From the IMG/VR virus record IMGVR_UViG_3300035670_000431, positions 1 to 43,872 of that record: a DNA stretch of 43,872 nucleotides, one strand, 5' to 3'. The translations under genes were made by a program, and so were the position numbers. Positions within the stretch are counted from its first letter, which is position 1, and each line of letters opens with the position of its first letter. Positions 5,536 to 13,529 of this stretch are shown here, in pieces. This stretch comes from a virus. Under the pieces are notes generated by a model. The model searched no databases. It saw nothing but the letters and a program-made list of their open reading frames with translations, and was not told where the DNA came from.

Positions 5536-5772
5536 CTAGGACCAGATGGCCCGCAGCAGGTTATCTGCCTGGCGTTGCGACATGCCTTGGTGGCGTACAC
5601 GGTAACGTACCGTCCTGGAGGCGTAGCGCCTAGCGGTGGCAAGCGCCTCGGACAGCTTATTCCGGAGGTCTACGCTCTCTTGCGAGAAGTAGACCAACCC
5701 GTCGCCAACTACGGCTTGATCGCAGAGATCCTTCAGACGAAAGATCTCGACAATGTCGTCAAACAATCGCAT
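5536..5772 (-). CDS. small hypothetical protein (78 aa), first gene of the leftward arm
   Basis: Not recognised. The start at 5772 is chosen because AGGAGAATATC precedes the ATG, the same leader style as the genes downstream; the frame stays open to 5853 but has no SD there. The protein begins with a hydrophobic/acidic helix (MRLFDDIVEIFRL) and ends in an Arg-rich half (residues about 45-78) with many basic residues, suggesting nucleic-acid contact. As the promoter-proximal gene of the arm it would be expressed first, an early-gene position. Confidence 0.65.
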   Translation of the reverse strand: MRLFDDIVEIFRLKDLCDQAVVGDGLVYFSQESVDLRNKLSEALATARRYASRTVRYRVRHQGMSQRQADNLLRAIWS

Positions 5773-5889
5773 GATATTCTCCTGAATACCAGATGCCCCC
5801 GGTGGCCATGAAACGCGAAGTGCGTTCCACTCGACCAGGAGCTCAATAGTCATCTACTAAATATTACTTTTTTAACACACCTAGGAGAA

Positions 5890-5903
5890 TTTTTGACACA
5901 CGC
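5890..5903 (+). repeat. TTTTTGACACACGC motif, copy 1 (putative -35 region)
   Basis: The 14-bp motif is identical to 5954-5967. It includes TTGACA (5893-5898), with TTTATA beginning 18 bp after the hexamer, so it could be a sigma70-type promoter. Alternatively it is a binding site for a phage regulator. Confidence 0.5.
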
Positions 5904-5953
5904 CATTTAAAATTTTTTTATATATTTTTATTTTTTTCTATATACATAGAATT

Positions 5954-5967
5954 TTTTTGACACACGC
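5954..5967 (+). repeat. TTTTTGACACACGC motif, copy 2
   Basis: An exact second copy, 64 bp downstream of the first. TATAAATA follows after only a few bases. The conserved 14 bp in both copies followed by an AT-rich hexamer suggests a phage-specific promoter or operator rather than two ordinary host promoters. Confidence 0.5.
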
Positions 5968-6056
5968 GCTATAAATAACTGTTGTTAAATAACAAAGCAC
6001 CAAATATGTTGGGTATCTTTTTGCCTCCTTATTAGATCATATAGGAGATATTAAAA

Positions 6057-6743
6057 ATGAAAAAGATACTTCTACTTTTTTTAGTTATATTCATAACGGC
6101 CTGTAAGTCACCAGAAACGCTTTTTAATAATTTAGTAGTTAGAGCTTACCACGAAAGAATTACTGGCGTAGCATGCGCTAGCGCGGTTCTGATTGACTGT
6201 ATTAAGCAAGATGAAAACAGATATGAACTCGTGTTCCTATCATGTAAGCATTTCCTCCCCCAGGAGGAATTACTTGATTTAAAAACTGATATAATATTCG
6301 TTCAATTTTTCAGCGGATCTGATCAACCTGTTTTATCCAAAAAAGTAGAAAAAATAATATATCATCCCACTCTGGACATCACACTTCTCATAGCAGAGAA
6401 TGATAGCTTTCTGGAGCCATCAAAAATAAATGTCAGTAGTCCTGCCGCCGCCGAAAAAGTAGTAGCCGTAGGATTTCCGTTAGGGATAGGAATGTTAATC
6501 ACAGAAGGTCATATTTGTTATGACCTAGTAGGACAATCAATTTCCGTATGTTCCGCACCCATATATCCAGGAAACTCCGGAGGAGGAGTGTTCTACATAG
6601 CAACAAAAGAATTAGTAGGAATTACTATTCAGCTTTTAGTCATTCCCTCTTCTCGCGGGGAAACATTAGCAACACATGTACATATGTTCATACCTTTGGT
6701 ATTTATTAAAGATTGGCTGGAGAAAGCTTATGAAAAAGACTAA
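6057..6743 (+). CDS. predicted lipoprotein trypsin-like serine protease
   Basis: A 228-aa protein. Residues 1-15 form a signal peptide and ITAC (13-16) a lipobox, so Cys16 would be lipidated and the protein exported and anchored in a membrane. The rest has the chymotrypsin/DegP-type triad in order: His65 in FLSCKHFL, Asp107 in TLDITLLI, and Ser174 in PGNSGGG, the family hallmark. It lacks a PDZ domain and is shorter than DegP. It is the first rightward gene with a good SD (AGGAG). Exported proteases are unusual in phage genomes; modification of the cell surface, superinfection exclusion or lysis are possible roles (inference). Its end overlaps the next gene. Confidence 0.8.
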   Translation: MKKILLLFLVIFITACKSPETLFNNLVVRAYHERITGVACASAVLIDCIKQDENRYELVFLSCKHFLPQEELLDLKTDIIFVQFFSGSDQPVLSKKVEKIIYHPTLDITLLIAENDSFLEPSKINVSSPAAAEKVVAVGFPLGIGMLITEGHICYDLVGQSISVCSAPIYPGNSGGGVFYIATKELVGITIQLLVIPSSRGETLATHVHMFIPLVFIKDWLEKAYEKD

Positions 6744-6912
6744 CCATAAAAAAATAAGATCTATTTTTTGGATCTGTGATAAGAAAGACTGTAAAACAGT
6801 AAATTCTAGAGACATTCCTATAAATATCGTATTAAACGATGACGTCTGTGATTATTGTCACAAACGAATACACGAACCAATTTTAATAGATAACAAAAAT
6901 GACCGAGAATAA
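6730..6912 (+). CDS. small zinc-finger-like protein (60 aa)
   Basis: Starts at the ATG preceded by GGAGAAAG inside the end of the protease gene; an upstream start at 6676 has no SD and would overlap more. Cys16 and Cys21, then Cys40-x2-Cys43 with nearby His44 and His48, make a plausible small zinc site. The N-terminus is basic. It overlaps the protease gene by 14 bp and the next gene by 14 bp, so the three are coupled. The function is unknown. Confidence 0.65.
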   Translation: MKKTNHKKIRSIFWICDKKDCKTVNSRDIPINIVLNDDVCDYCHKRIHEPILIDNKNDRE

Positions 6913-7354
6913 CATTAAGGAATTTCCTAAGAAATTAAAGACACAGGCAGAGGTTCTCCCTGAAAATCTCCGCAATACAGAAAGCTACCTTTTAAACGAG
7001 GTGCTATATACTCCTCAGAAGATGAAGAGTGCAACTGATTTTACTACAGGCAACCAGCGCAATCGTCGCTGGGGTATTGTAGTATCATTTGCTACGGTTC
7101 CAGGATTGGATCAAATTCCTTTGAATAGTGGTCCTACACTTTTACCGAAGAGTCCAACCCGCTTTTTTACCGCGGACTCGTTGGGTGAACTTAAAGCTAG
7201 GGTCGTTCATGAGCTTGAGAATGTTCTTGAGATGGCTAGGCTTGCAGTTGAAGAGCCTGAGAAGTTTGAACAAATAACGAGAGACTTACTCGGTCAAATT
7301 GAGTCAGAAGTCCCAAGTTATGTGAATAACGATGGGGATAGCGATATGTCGTGA
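6899..7354 (+). CDS. hypothetical protein (151 aa)
   Basis: Not recognised. Charged N-terminus, then a central part with beta-like segments (RRWGIVVSFATVPG) and a helical C-terminal third (residues about 95-140). It ends in an acidic tail (NDGDSDMS). It overlaps the upstream gene by 14 bp. Base composition is somewhat richer in G/C than the genes after it. A strong terminator follows 30 bp past its stop, so protease, zinc-finger protein and this gene may form one transcription unit. Confidence 0.65.
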   Translation: MTENNIKEFPKKLKTQAEVLPENLRNTESYLLNEVLYTPQKMKSATDFTTGNQRNRRWGIVVSFATVPGLDQIPLNSGPTLLPKSPTRFFTADSLGELKARVVHELENVLEMARLAVEEPEKFEQITRDLLGQIESEVPSYVNNDGDSDMS

Positions 7355-7383
7355 TCGCAAAATATTAGGGGAAAGTTGGGATG

Positions 7384-7416
7384 CCAGTCTGGGGTTTTCC
7401 TCAGACTGGTTTTTTT
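7384..7416 (+). terminator. Rho-independent terminator
   Basis: CCAGTCTG (7384-7391) pairs perfectly with CAGACTGG (7402-7409), followed directly by seven Ts. It ends the three-gene unit starting at 6057. Confidence 0.9.
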
Positions 7417-7440
7417 ATAGACAAAACAAATAGGAAAAAT

Positions 7441-7896
7441 ATGATTTCAAAAGAAGAAAGAATTATAAACCAGTTATTGGGTTGTATTTATAAGGACATA
7501 AAGGACAAGTCAGTTATTAGAGTAAATCTAGAGAATGTAGCAAATATCTTATCAACAAACGGATACCTACTACCTAAAAACGAATTTGAAAAAGGATTAG
7601 AAGATTTACTTAATAAACATATTGTCGGAAAAATGATTGTTGGTCCTGGAACGCAGTATACTATTGCTAAAGCGATTATAGAGCTTGCAAATATTATGCA
7701 CATCGACGAATCTAAGTTGATGAAGCATATTTTAGAAAATAACACACCCGAGGACGCAGTAGCAATGCAAAAAAGAATTGACGAGTGGCGCAAAGACTAT
7801 TATGGATCTATGTCTAGTAAACAACGCGAGTCACTGGCATCAAATTTAGAAGGTAGATTACGTCCTGATGTGTTAGAAAAAATTAGAAGAGCATGA
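7441..7896 (+). CDS. hypothetical helical protein (151 aa)
   Basis: The start is chosen at the ATG with AGGAAA upstream; an in-frame ATG at 7381 lies in the terminator hairpin and is rejected. It is mostly helical, with a possible winged-helix-like N-terminal part (residues about 5-75) and a basic/acidic C-terminal helix. No family is recognised. It lies just after a terminator and overlaps the next start (ATGA). By position ahead of the terminase genes it could be a packaging or regulatory protein, but this is not shown. Confidence 0.65.
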   Translation: MISKEERIINQLLGCIYKDIKDKSVIRVNLENVANILSTNGYLLPKNEFEKGLEDLLNKHIVGKMIVGPGTQYTIAKAIIELANIMHIDESKLMKHILENNTPEDAVAMQKRIDEWRKDYYGSMSSKQRESLASNLEGRLRPDVLEKIRRA

Positions 7897-8141
7897 ACAT
7901 TCCTGTAGACTTAATGATCCATATTATCGAAACATCGGAGGACTGTAAAGCCTATCTAGACAAGAAGTACCAATACGAATATGAAATCTGGACCCGATTC
8001 TCAAAACGAAATGGAAAATCCTGCCCCTTTGCCAGAGCAGCCATCAAGCGAATCTTCCAACTTGAGTACCAAGAAAGAGGACAGGAATTTCTCTGCTCCC
8101 TTGGATCTAAAAGTTGGGGATGTCAAAACAATCAAGAGTGA
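7893..8141 (+). CDS. small hypothetical protein (82 aa), overlapping the next gene
   Basis: Its ATG overlaps the upstream stop as ATGA, which strongly suggests that translation continues here. The protein has three or four Cys, including SCPFARAA, and a helical pattern. From 7981 on, its frame overlaps the start of the 270-aa gene by about 160 bp in a different frame. Either both are made, or this is a short leader peptide coupling translation to the 270-aa gene, whose true start may then be further downstream. Confidence 0.5.
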   Translation: MNIPVDLMIHIIETSEDCKAYLDKKYQYEYEIWTRFSKRNGKSCPFARAAIKRIFQLEYQERGQEFLCSLGSKSWGCQNNQE

Positions 8142-8793
8142 TCTTGTTAATAGTTTGGCAAGCTACGTTGGAAGCAATGTAACTAAAGAGCAGAAAAAAC
8201 TTATTAAGAATTTTATTGATTTTAGTTCCAAAGGTTTTGTAGCATCGATGTCTATGACATGTCGTGGACAAAATTGTCCATTTCTTAGTGCATGTGTCTT
8301 AAATCAGGCTGGAGCAGAACTCCCTATCGGAAAACCATGTCCCCTAGAACAGTCTATTATTGTGTCTTGGGTCACTAAACATCTGAAAGCATTAGGCATT
8401 GAAGATATTGATGACCCAATACACTCCTTTGATATGGATATGTTATATGAACTTGCTGGACAAGAATTATTGAGGTGGCGCTGCGGTGTTCACTTGTCTG
8501 ATGATCCTAGACTTGTTAGCAATCAACAAGTTGGAGCAACCCTACAAGGAGAGCCTATATTTTCTGATGTTATGAATCCTGTACTTACAGTAATGGAGCG
8601 TGCGGGAAAGAACATCACTAAGATTAGAGAAGCTTTAGTGGCTACTAGAGAATCTCAGCTAAAAGCTGGTCAGATAAATACTGATCCTACTCAGAAAGCT
8701 GCAGAACTACGAGCTAAAGCTCATGAGATTGCTCAAGCAAGAAAAAACCAACTAGAAAAATTAGTTGATGCAGATTTTAAGATAAAAGAATAA
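7981..8793 (+). CDS. conserved-looking Cys-cluster protein upstream of terminase (270 aa)
   Basis: After a low-complexity Pro/Ser/Glu-rich N-terminus (residues 1-45), the core has C94-x4-C99-P, C105 and a later KPC120-PLE motif. This four-Cys arrangement resembles ones I recall, without checking, from large-phage proteins near terminase genes, and could bind zinc or an iron-sulfur cluster. The C-terminal third is a long charged helix (residues about 195-265). Location and size would allow a small terminase subunit, but no helix-turn-helix is evident. The start is uncertain: ATG at 7981 or 8011, neither with SD, both overlapping the 82-aa frame. Confidence 0.7.
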   Translation: MKSGPDSQNEMENPAPLPEQPSSESSNLSTKKEDRNFSAPLDLKVGDVKTIKSDLVNSLASYVGSNVTKEQKKLIKNFIDFSSKGFVASMSMTCRGQNCPFLSACVLNQAGAELPIGKPCPLEQSIIVSWVTKHLKALGIEDIDDPIHSFDMDMLYELAGQELLRWRCGVHLSDDPRLVSNQQVGATLQGEPIFSDVMNPVLTVMERAGKNITKIREALVATRESQLKAGQINTDPTQKAAELRAKAHEIAQARKNQLEKLVDADFKIKE

Positions 8794-8795
8794 TT

Positions 8796-9008
8796 ATGAA
8801 TTTTTTTAATAAGTATCTTATGTCTCCTGTCCTAGGTACCATATCTAAAAGAGGTATGAATCCTAATGTAATAAGACAACCAACAACTAACCTGTTATTT
8901 AATACACACAACTTTGCTAAAAGAAATACTACATTTGGTTTTTCTGGAAAAAGACATATACCTTATACAAATATTGGACACAGATCTAGAGCAACAGTAA
9001 GGTATTAA
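8796..9008 (+). CDS. small basic hypothetical protein (70 aa)
   Basis: Starts two bases after the upstream stop with no SD, so it is probably coupled. Basic and rich in Asn, Arg, Thr and Gly, with no obvious fold; the C-terminus ends in an Arg/aromatic pattern (RATVRY). It lies in a group of probable virion genes. The function is unknown. Confidence 0.6.
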   Translation: MNFFNKYLMSPVLGTISKRGMNPNVIRQPTTNLLFNTHNFAKRNTTFGFSGKRHIPYTNIGHRSRATVRY

Positions 9009-9009
9009 A

Positions 9010-10356
9010 ATGGGATTATTTAATGTATTAAGTAAACTTGTAACTTCAGGTACAAAAGGACTAGCTGAATATCGGGCTATGTCTAAAGCTGTTTCTAATT
9101 TTACTCTAAATAATATTGGAAATAAAGAATTAAGAGCAGCTATATCCGGATTTGGAACATCTAGTATGCTCCAAAGAGGAGCGCTTGCTGGTGGATACTT
9201 AGGTGGTTCTGTAGTTGCTAACACGCTCATAGATATTGGAGAAGAGAGACTTAGATCTTATTATGGCAATGAAACTTACGACAGAGAGATTGGCGGTGGT
9301 GCATCTTCTCTAAAAACTGCAGCAAGCTTATTAGGTCTTGGTTCTGCATTTAGTGCAGTATTAGGAAAAGATATTATTAGTAGATCAATAAATAGCTATT
9401 CTTTTAATTTTGGAAAAGGAAGACATGCTGCTAAACTGTTGGGAAAATATAATTCTAGTAATACTATATCCCAATTAGATCATATTTCTAAAGAAATAAG
9501 TTTTAGACAAGCAAGATTAAAAAGACGAACACCAACTGCAGATAACCCTACAGGATTTAAAAGACCATTATTTCATAATGATACATTTAAAGGCTATGAT
9601 GCTAATTTTATGGGACCAGTATCTCCAAGACATAGTCGACATACTGCTCTTAGAAAAGATTATTCTATTGATAAAGAAAAAAGAATTATTTCAGATTTAC
9701 AATCAGCAAGAAGAAATGTAGCATTTGCAGCAAGAGCGCCTAGATTAGATATTATTAATCCAATAATTAGAGGAGTAAAAGGAGAAGATGCACCAGCCTA
9801 CGCTGCAGCCAGAGGTATTATGGGAGTTGGTAGACTATCCTTTTATGGTGGAATGATAGGGCTTACTGGTTTAGTAGGAGAAAGTGCAGCGCCAATTTTG
9901 GGCATTGCTGGGGTGTCTGCTATAGGTGTTTCCGCAATAGGAAAAAAGTTTATTAAGAATCCTTATGGTAAAAACTTCTCAGGAGCTAGTAAAACTAATA
10001 AGCTGCTTGGAAAAGCACCGCCAAGACCAAGTACTAATATAACTGTTGATGATCCAAACTACAATCCTAAGGATCCTTATGGATATAGTGCGTTTGCAGA
10101 GTATACATATCGTAAATTTATGCAAAAAGAAGCAGGATATGGTTCTGGTATAATGGGCAGTTTAGCAAGCTCACTAGGATTTACTATTGCTGGAGTAGGC
10201 GGAGGTATAGCCTTAGGTATAGGTACTAATGAATATAAGCATACTTTTGCTGAAGGAGATATAACTTCTATGGATCAAAGAAGTACTACACAAAGATTAA
10301 ACTATTCTACAGCTGGATTAGTTCAAGCTCTTCACAATAATAGTAGGAGATTCTAA
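9010..10356 (+). CDS. probable virion protein with Gly/Ala hydrophobic segments (448 aa)
   Basis: Not recognised. Several Gly/Ala-rich hydrophobic segments (residues about 60-80, 98-118, 275-320 and 380-408) alternate with basic linkers. This pattern is typical of virion proteins that enter or cross membranes, or of inner-capsid proteins. AGG precedes the start weakly. It overlaps the next gene as TAATG. Similar Gly/Ala segments occur in the 1,448-aa protein at 35295, so both may belong to one structural complex (inference). Confidence 0.65.
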   Translation: MGLFNVLSKLVTSGTKGLAEYRAMSKAVSNFTLNNIGNKELRAAISGFGTSSMLQRGALAGGYLGGSVVANTLIDIGEERLRSYYGNETYDREIGGGASSLKTAASLLGLGSAFSAVLGKDIISRSINSYSFNFGKGRHAAKLLGKYNSSNTISQLDHISKEISFRQARLKRRTPTADNPTGFKRPLFHNDTFKGYDANFMGPVSPRHSRHTALRKDYSIDKEKRIISDLQSARRNVAFAARAPRLDIINPIIRGVKGEDAPAYAAARGIMGVGRLSFYGGMIGLTGLVGESAAPILGIAGVSAIGVSAIGKKFIKNPYGKNFSGASKTNKLLGKAPPRPSTNITVDDPNYNPKDPYGYSAFAEYTYRKFMQKEAGYGSGIMGSLASSLGFTIAGVGGGIALGIGTNEYKHTFAEGDITSMDQRSTTQRLNYSTAGLVQALHNNSRRF

Positions 10357-10949
10357 TGGTACAAAACTGGGAAAATTTTATGAGTCCTACAGGGGGCGTA
10401 GTAGACGAATCTTGGCAGATAGGAATGGCTTCTATTGGTGCAGACTTATTTAACACATTTGTAACTATTCCTGCATTAAGTAATAGAATAGATTATCTTC
10501 AAAAAGGGATGAGTGCGCGTTCTCATGCCGTCGCTCTCAGAAAGAAAAGATTAGATCAGATAAGTGCTAGATGGACGCACGGAGGAGATAGATGGGAATA
10601 CATAAAAAAGAGATCAAACAATCCTAAATTTATTAAAAGAGTTAAAAATATTAAAATACCCAAGCATCGTAATGAAATTAATGCTTTAAAATCAACAAAA
10701 TCATTAACTAAATTAATAAGTAAAGGATTCTTATTTATGGGTATGGCATCATTAGCTGAGTCTATTTTTTCTCCTAATTATGGATTAAGTCAATCAGCTA
10801 CTAGATCTAATCAACAAGGTATGGGACCTCAAATGATTGATACTGAAATAGCGTATACACAAAGACAGCGAGCTCTTATGGCTATACACGACAGCCAGCT
10901 TGGCTTAAGAGGTGTACTAGGCAATGAGTCCCAATACTTTCATAGATAA
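10356..10949 (+). CDS. hypothetical, probable virion protein (197 aa)
   Basis: Starts inside the upstream stop (TAATG). Basic middle (residues about 50-125) with a hydrophobic segment near residues 125-138. The C-terminal part (MIDTEIAYTQRQRALMAIHDS, shortened here) ends in NESQYFHR. No family is recognised. By position and coupling it probably works with the preceding 448-aa protein. Confidence 0.6.
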   Translation: MVQNWENFMSPTGGVVDESWQIGMASIGADLFNTFVTIPALSNRIDYLQKGMSARSHAVALRKKRLDQISARWTHGGDRWEYIKKRSNNPKFIKRVKNIKIPKHRNEINALKSTKSLTKLISKGFLFMGMASLAESIFSPNYGLSQSATRSNQQGMGPQMIDTEIAYTQRQRALMAIHDSQLGLRGVLGNESQYFHR

Positions 10950-10951
10950 CA

Positions 10952-11713
10952 ATGACTACAAAAATAGCAAAGAACGCTTTAAAGGTTTTGTTTTTAGATA
11001 TAGAAACAACACCTAATCTTGGCTGGTGCTGGGGTAAATACGACCAAAATATTATAAAATTTGAACAAGAATCATATATGCTTTGTTTTACAGCAAAGTG
11101 GTTAGATTCTAAAGAAATAATTACTCTTGGTCTAGATGATTTCCCTAATTATAAAAAAGATATAAAAAACGATAAGCAGTTAGTTCAGAAACTCTGGGAA
11201 TTATTAGATCAAGCAGATATTGTAGTTGCCCACAATGGAGATTCATTTGATATTAAGAAGACTAACGCGAGATTCTTAATGAATGGACTGGGACCACCCA
11301 GTCCTTTTCGTTCTATAGATACTAAAAAAGTAGCAAAGAAATACTTCTTATTAAATAGCAATAAACTAGATGATATTGGTAAGAATCTTAATGTAGGTAA
11401 AAAACTATCTACAGGAGGATTTAAGTTATGGTTAGGATGCATGTCCGGTGATGAGTCCAGTTGGAAAAAGATGAAGAGATATAACAAGCAAGATGTTAAT
11501 CTTCTTGAAGAAGTATATCTTAAACTCAGACCATGGATAAATCCACATCCAAATGTAGGAATTAATATATCAAAAGAGACATGTAACTGCTGCGGTAGTA
11601 AGCGATTACAAAGAAGAGGATTCTCTTATTCTAGACAAGTAAAATATCAAAGATTTCAATGTACTAGTTGTGGTTCTTGGAAACAGGGCGCTGTCCATAA
11701 AGATGAACAGTAA
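10952..11713 (+). CDS. DEDDy 3'-5' exonuclease-like protein with C-terminal zinc ribbon
   Basis: A 253-aa RNase H-fold nuclease of the DnaQ/YprB type. Exo I is LDIETT (Asp16, Glu18). Exo II is AHNGDSFDI with Asp97 or Asp100. Exo III is YNKQD (Tyr177, Asp181), which gives DEDDy. It is far too short for a DNA polymerase, and no polymerase domain follows. After the nuclease, residues 211-240 hold CNCC and CTSC pairs like a transposase-type zinc ribbon. Placed right before the terminase and overlapping it by 11 bp, it may trim DNA ends or process packaging intermediates. Substrate and role are inference. Confidence 0.85.
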   Translation: MTTKIAKNALKVLFLDIETTPNLGWCWGKYDQNIIKFEQESYMLCFTAKWLDSKEIITLGLDDFPNYKKDIKNDKQLVQKLWELLDQADIVVAHNGDSFDIKKTNARFLMNGLGPPSPFRSIDTKKVAKKYFLLNSNKLDDIGKNLNVGKKLSTGGFKLWLGCMSGDESSWKKMKRYNKQDVNLLEEVYLKLRPWINPHPNVGINISKETCNCCGSKRLQRRGFSYSRQVKYQRFQCTSCGSWKQGAVHKDEQ

Positions 11714-13529
11714 ATATACACCAGAAAATAATTATTTAGAAACGAACTACACACCAATTCGTGGATTTGACGAAGACATGTGTAGTCGTTGTGTTAATTA
11801 TTATAGTAAATTATATTCTGAAAAAAAAACAAAAAGCCCTTTTCCTCCTAATTGCCAAAAACACATGCAATCTAGGATTTCCTATTTAAATGAGTCTGAT
11901 TTTGAAAACACTAAAGAATATGAAGACGCTGTTATTTTATTAGATCCTATTTCTTGGGCCTATTCTGAATTTGGATGGACACCCAGATGGTATCAAAGCG
12001 ACATGCTCTCTTGTTCTGCTCAAAAAAAGCTATATAGATGTGGCCGAAGAATTGGAAAGTCAGAAGCATTGGTAGTTGAAACTTTATATTTGGCAACTAC
12101 GGCAGAAAGATTCACAACTCTAGTAATTGCTCCTTATGAAAGACAAGTAACAAGATTATTTGATGAAATGGAAAAGTTTATTAATGTAAGCGTTTCATTA
12201 AAAGGATCAATCAGTAGATATACAAAGACACCATCTAGAATTGACTTTAATAACGGAAGCAAAATACTAGGATTTTCAGCAGGAGCAACAAGCGCAAGCG
12301 GTTCTGATAAGATCCGTGGACAAGATGCCCATCTTATTATTATAGACGAAATAGATACTTTAGCAGATGCAGATATCGATGCTGTTATGGCTATATTAGC
12401 TTCTCATAAAGAATGCAGATTAATTGCAGCAACCACACCTAGAGGTTGGAGAAGAAGATTCTTTACATATGCTACAGATAAAGATCTTGGTTTTAAAGAA
12501 TTTTGGTTTATATCTGCTGAATCCCCAGAGTGGGACGAGTCTACTGAAAAATTCTTTAGAGGCTCTGTTGACGCAACTACATATGCTCACGAATACCTAG
12601 CTGACTTTGCTGAACTAGAGGAAGGTGTATTTAAAGCAAGACAGCTTAATGCTGCTATTTCTGACTATGATATGGACTCTATTACAAAACACGAAGGAGC
12701 AGAATATATATTAGGAGTGGATTGGAATAAGTCTGCTGGAACGCATATGGTTATATTAGAATGGTACAATAATAGACTAAAATTAGCTAAAAAGATAATA
12801 GTTGACGAAAGTGCTTATACACAAACAGATTCAGTACAGCTTATTATTAGTCTAAATAGACAATGGCGATTTAAGTATATATTTGTTGATGCAGGATATG
12901 GTAGCGTTCAAACAGAACTACTCAGGAAGCATACACTATCAGAACCAAGCTCTAGATTTGATGAAAAGCTTCATGCTATTCATATGAATCAACATATTGA
13001 TGTTATAGATCCATTATCTGGAGAAAAAATAAAAAGATTTGCAAAACCATTTTTAATAGATCAAACTAAAAAACTGCTAGACGATGGTTATTTGATATTA
13101 CCAAGATCTGAGGATACTAATGTCAATGCAGATAGTTCTCAGCTTGGATTAATCCAGCAAATGAGAAACTTTAGAATAGACTCTATTTCTGTTTATGGAT
13201 TACCTAGATACTCTCAAGGACAGGATCATACACTTACAGCTTATTACTTAGCTTGTGGTGGATTCTTCTGGAAAGAAGGAGACTTAAAGCAACCTCCATA
13301 TTTAAAAGGTGTTGTTGGAATAGAAGTTAGTGATACAGTAAATCCTGAAAAAACAAGAACAGAAATAGAAAGAGAACAAATGGCTAGGTCAGGATGGAAA
13401 CTTACGAATTCTTCTGGAAAAGTTCCAACAAGAAAGTCTTTAGGAAGAGATTTAGATTCAGGGCGATCTAATTTTGGATCTCAATCTAGAAAGAATATAG
13501 GTAATAAATTTAATAGGAAGAGTTTCTAA
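11703..13529 (+). CDS. terL: terminase large subunit
   Basis: The ATP-driven DNA packaging motor and nuclease. With the ATG at 11703 the protein is 608 aa; a GTG at 11670 is possible but also lacks SD. Residues 27-54 carry CSRC, C and H, a possible N-terminal zinc knuckle. Walker A is CGRRIGKS (113-120), Walker B LIIIDE (211-216), and a TTPRG coupling motif lies near 245. The RNase H-like nuclease shows Asp340 (LGVDWN), Asp396 (FVDAGYG) and a late acidic site in QDHTLTAYY. It binds the portal during packaging; the portal gene lies two genes downstream. The C-terminal tail is basic and Ser/Arg/Asn-rich. Confidence 0.97.
   Translation: MNSKYTPENNYLETNYTPIRGFDEDMCSRCVNYYSKLYSEKKTKSPFPPNCQKHMQSRISYLNESDFENTKEYEDAVILLDPISWAYSEFGWTPRWYQSDMLSCSAQKKLYRCGRRIGKSEALVVETLYLATTAERFTTLVIAPYERQVTRLFDEMEKFINVSVSLKGSISRYTKTPSRIDFNNGSKILGFSAGATSASGSDKIRGQDAHLIIIDEIDTLADADIDAVMAILASHKECRLIAATTPRGWRRRFFTYATDKDLGFKEFWFISAESPEWDESTEKFFRGSVDATTYAHEYLADFAELEEGVFKARQLNAAISDYDMDSITKHEGAEYILGVDWNKSAGTHMVILEWYNNRLKLAKKIIVDESAYTQTDSVQLIISLNRQWRFKYIFVDAGYGSVQTELLRKHTLSEPSSRFDEKLHAIHMNQHIDVIDPLSGEKIKRFAKPFLIDQTKKLLDDGYLILPRSEDTNVNADSSQLGLIQQMRNFRIDSISVYGLPRYSQGQDHTLTAYYLACGGFFWKEGDLKQPPYLKGVVGIEVSDTVNPEKTRTEIEREQMARSGWKLTNSSGKVPTRKSLGRDLDSGRSNFGSQSRKNIGNKFNRKSF

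Larger units (their letters stand above)
5854..6056. promoter_or_regulatory. AT-rich divergent control region
   Basis: About 200 bp, extremely AT-rich, separate the leftward arm from the rightward genes. It must carry promoters for at least the rightward block. It contains two copies of TTTTTGACACACGC (5890-5903 and 5954-5967), each including a TTGACA -35-like hexamer on the plus strand. For copy 1 a TTTATA-like -10 lies 18 bp downstream. Copy 2 lacks a good -10 at normal spacing but has TATAAATA close by (5970-5977). A clear SD (AGGAG) at about 6042-6046 serves the first rightward gene. No origin-like iterons beyond the two motif copies were seen. Confidence 0.6.

Noticed and set aside
5773-5853. 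N-terminal extension of the leftward gene ending at 5536
   Set aside because: The upstream ATG at 5853 has no SD, while 5772 has a strong one in the same style as neighbouring genes.
5970-5977. TATAAATA, the T4 late promoter sequence
   Set aside because: The same octamer also occurs inside coding sequence elsewhere in this AT-rich window (for example in the start region of the sheath gene), so on its own it is not evidence.
7381-7440. Earlier start for the gene at 7441
   Set aside because: It lies inside a perfect terminator hairpin; the ATG at 7441 has an SD.
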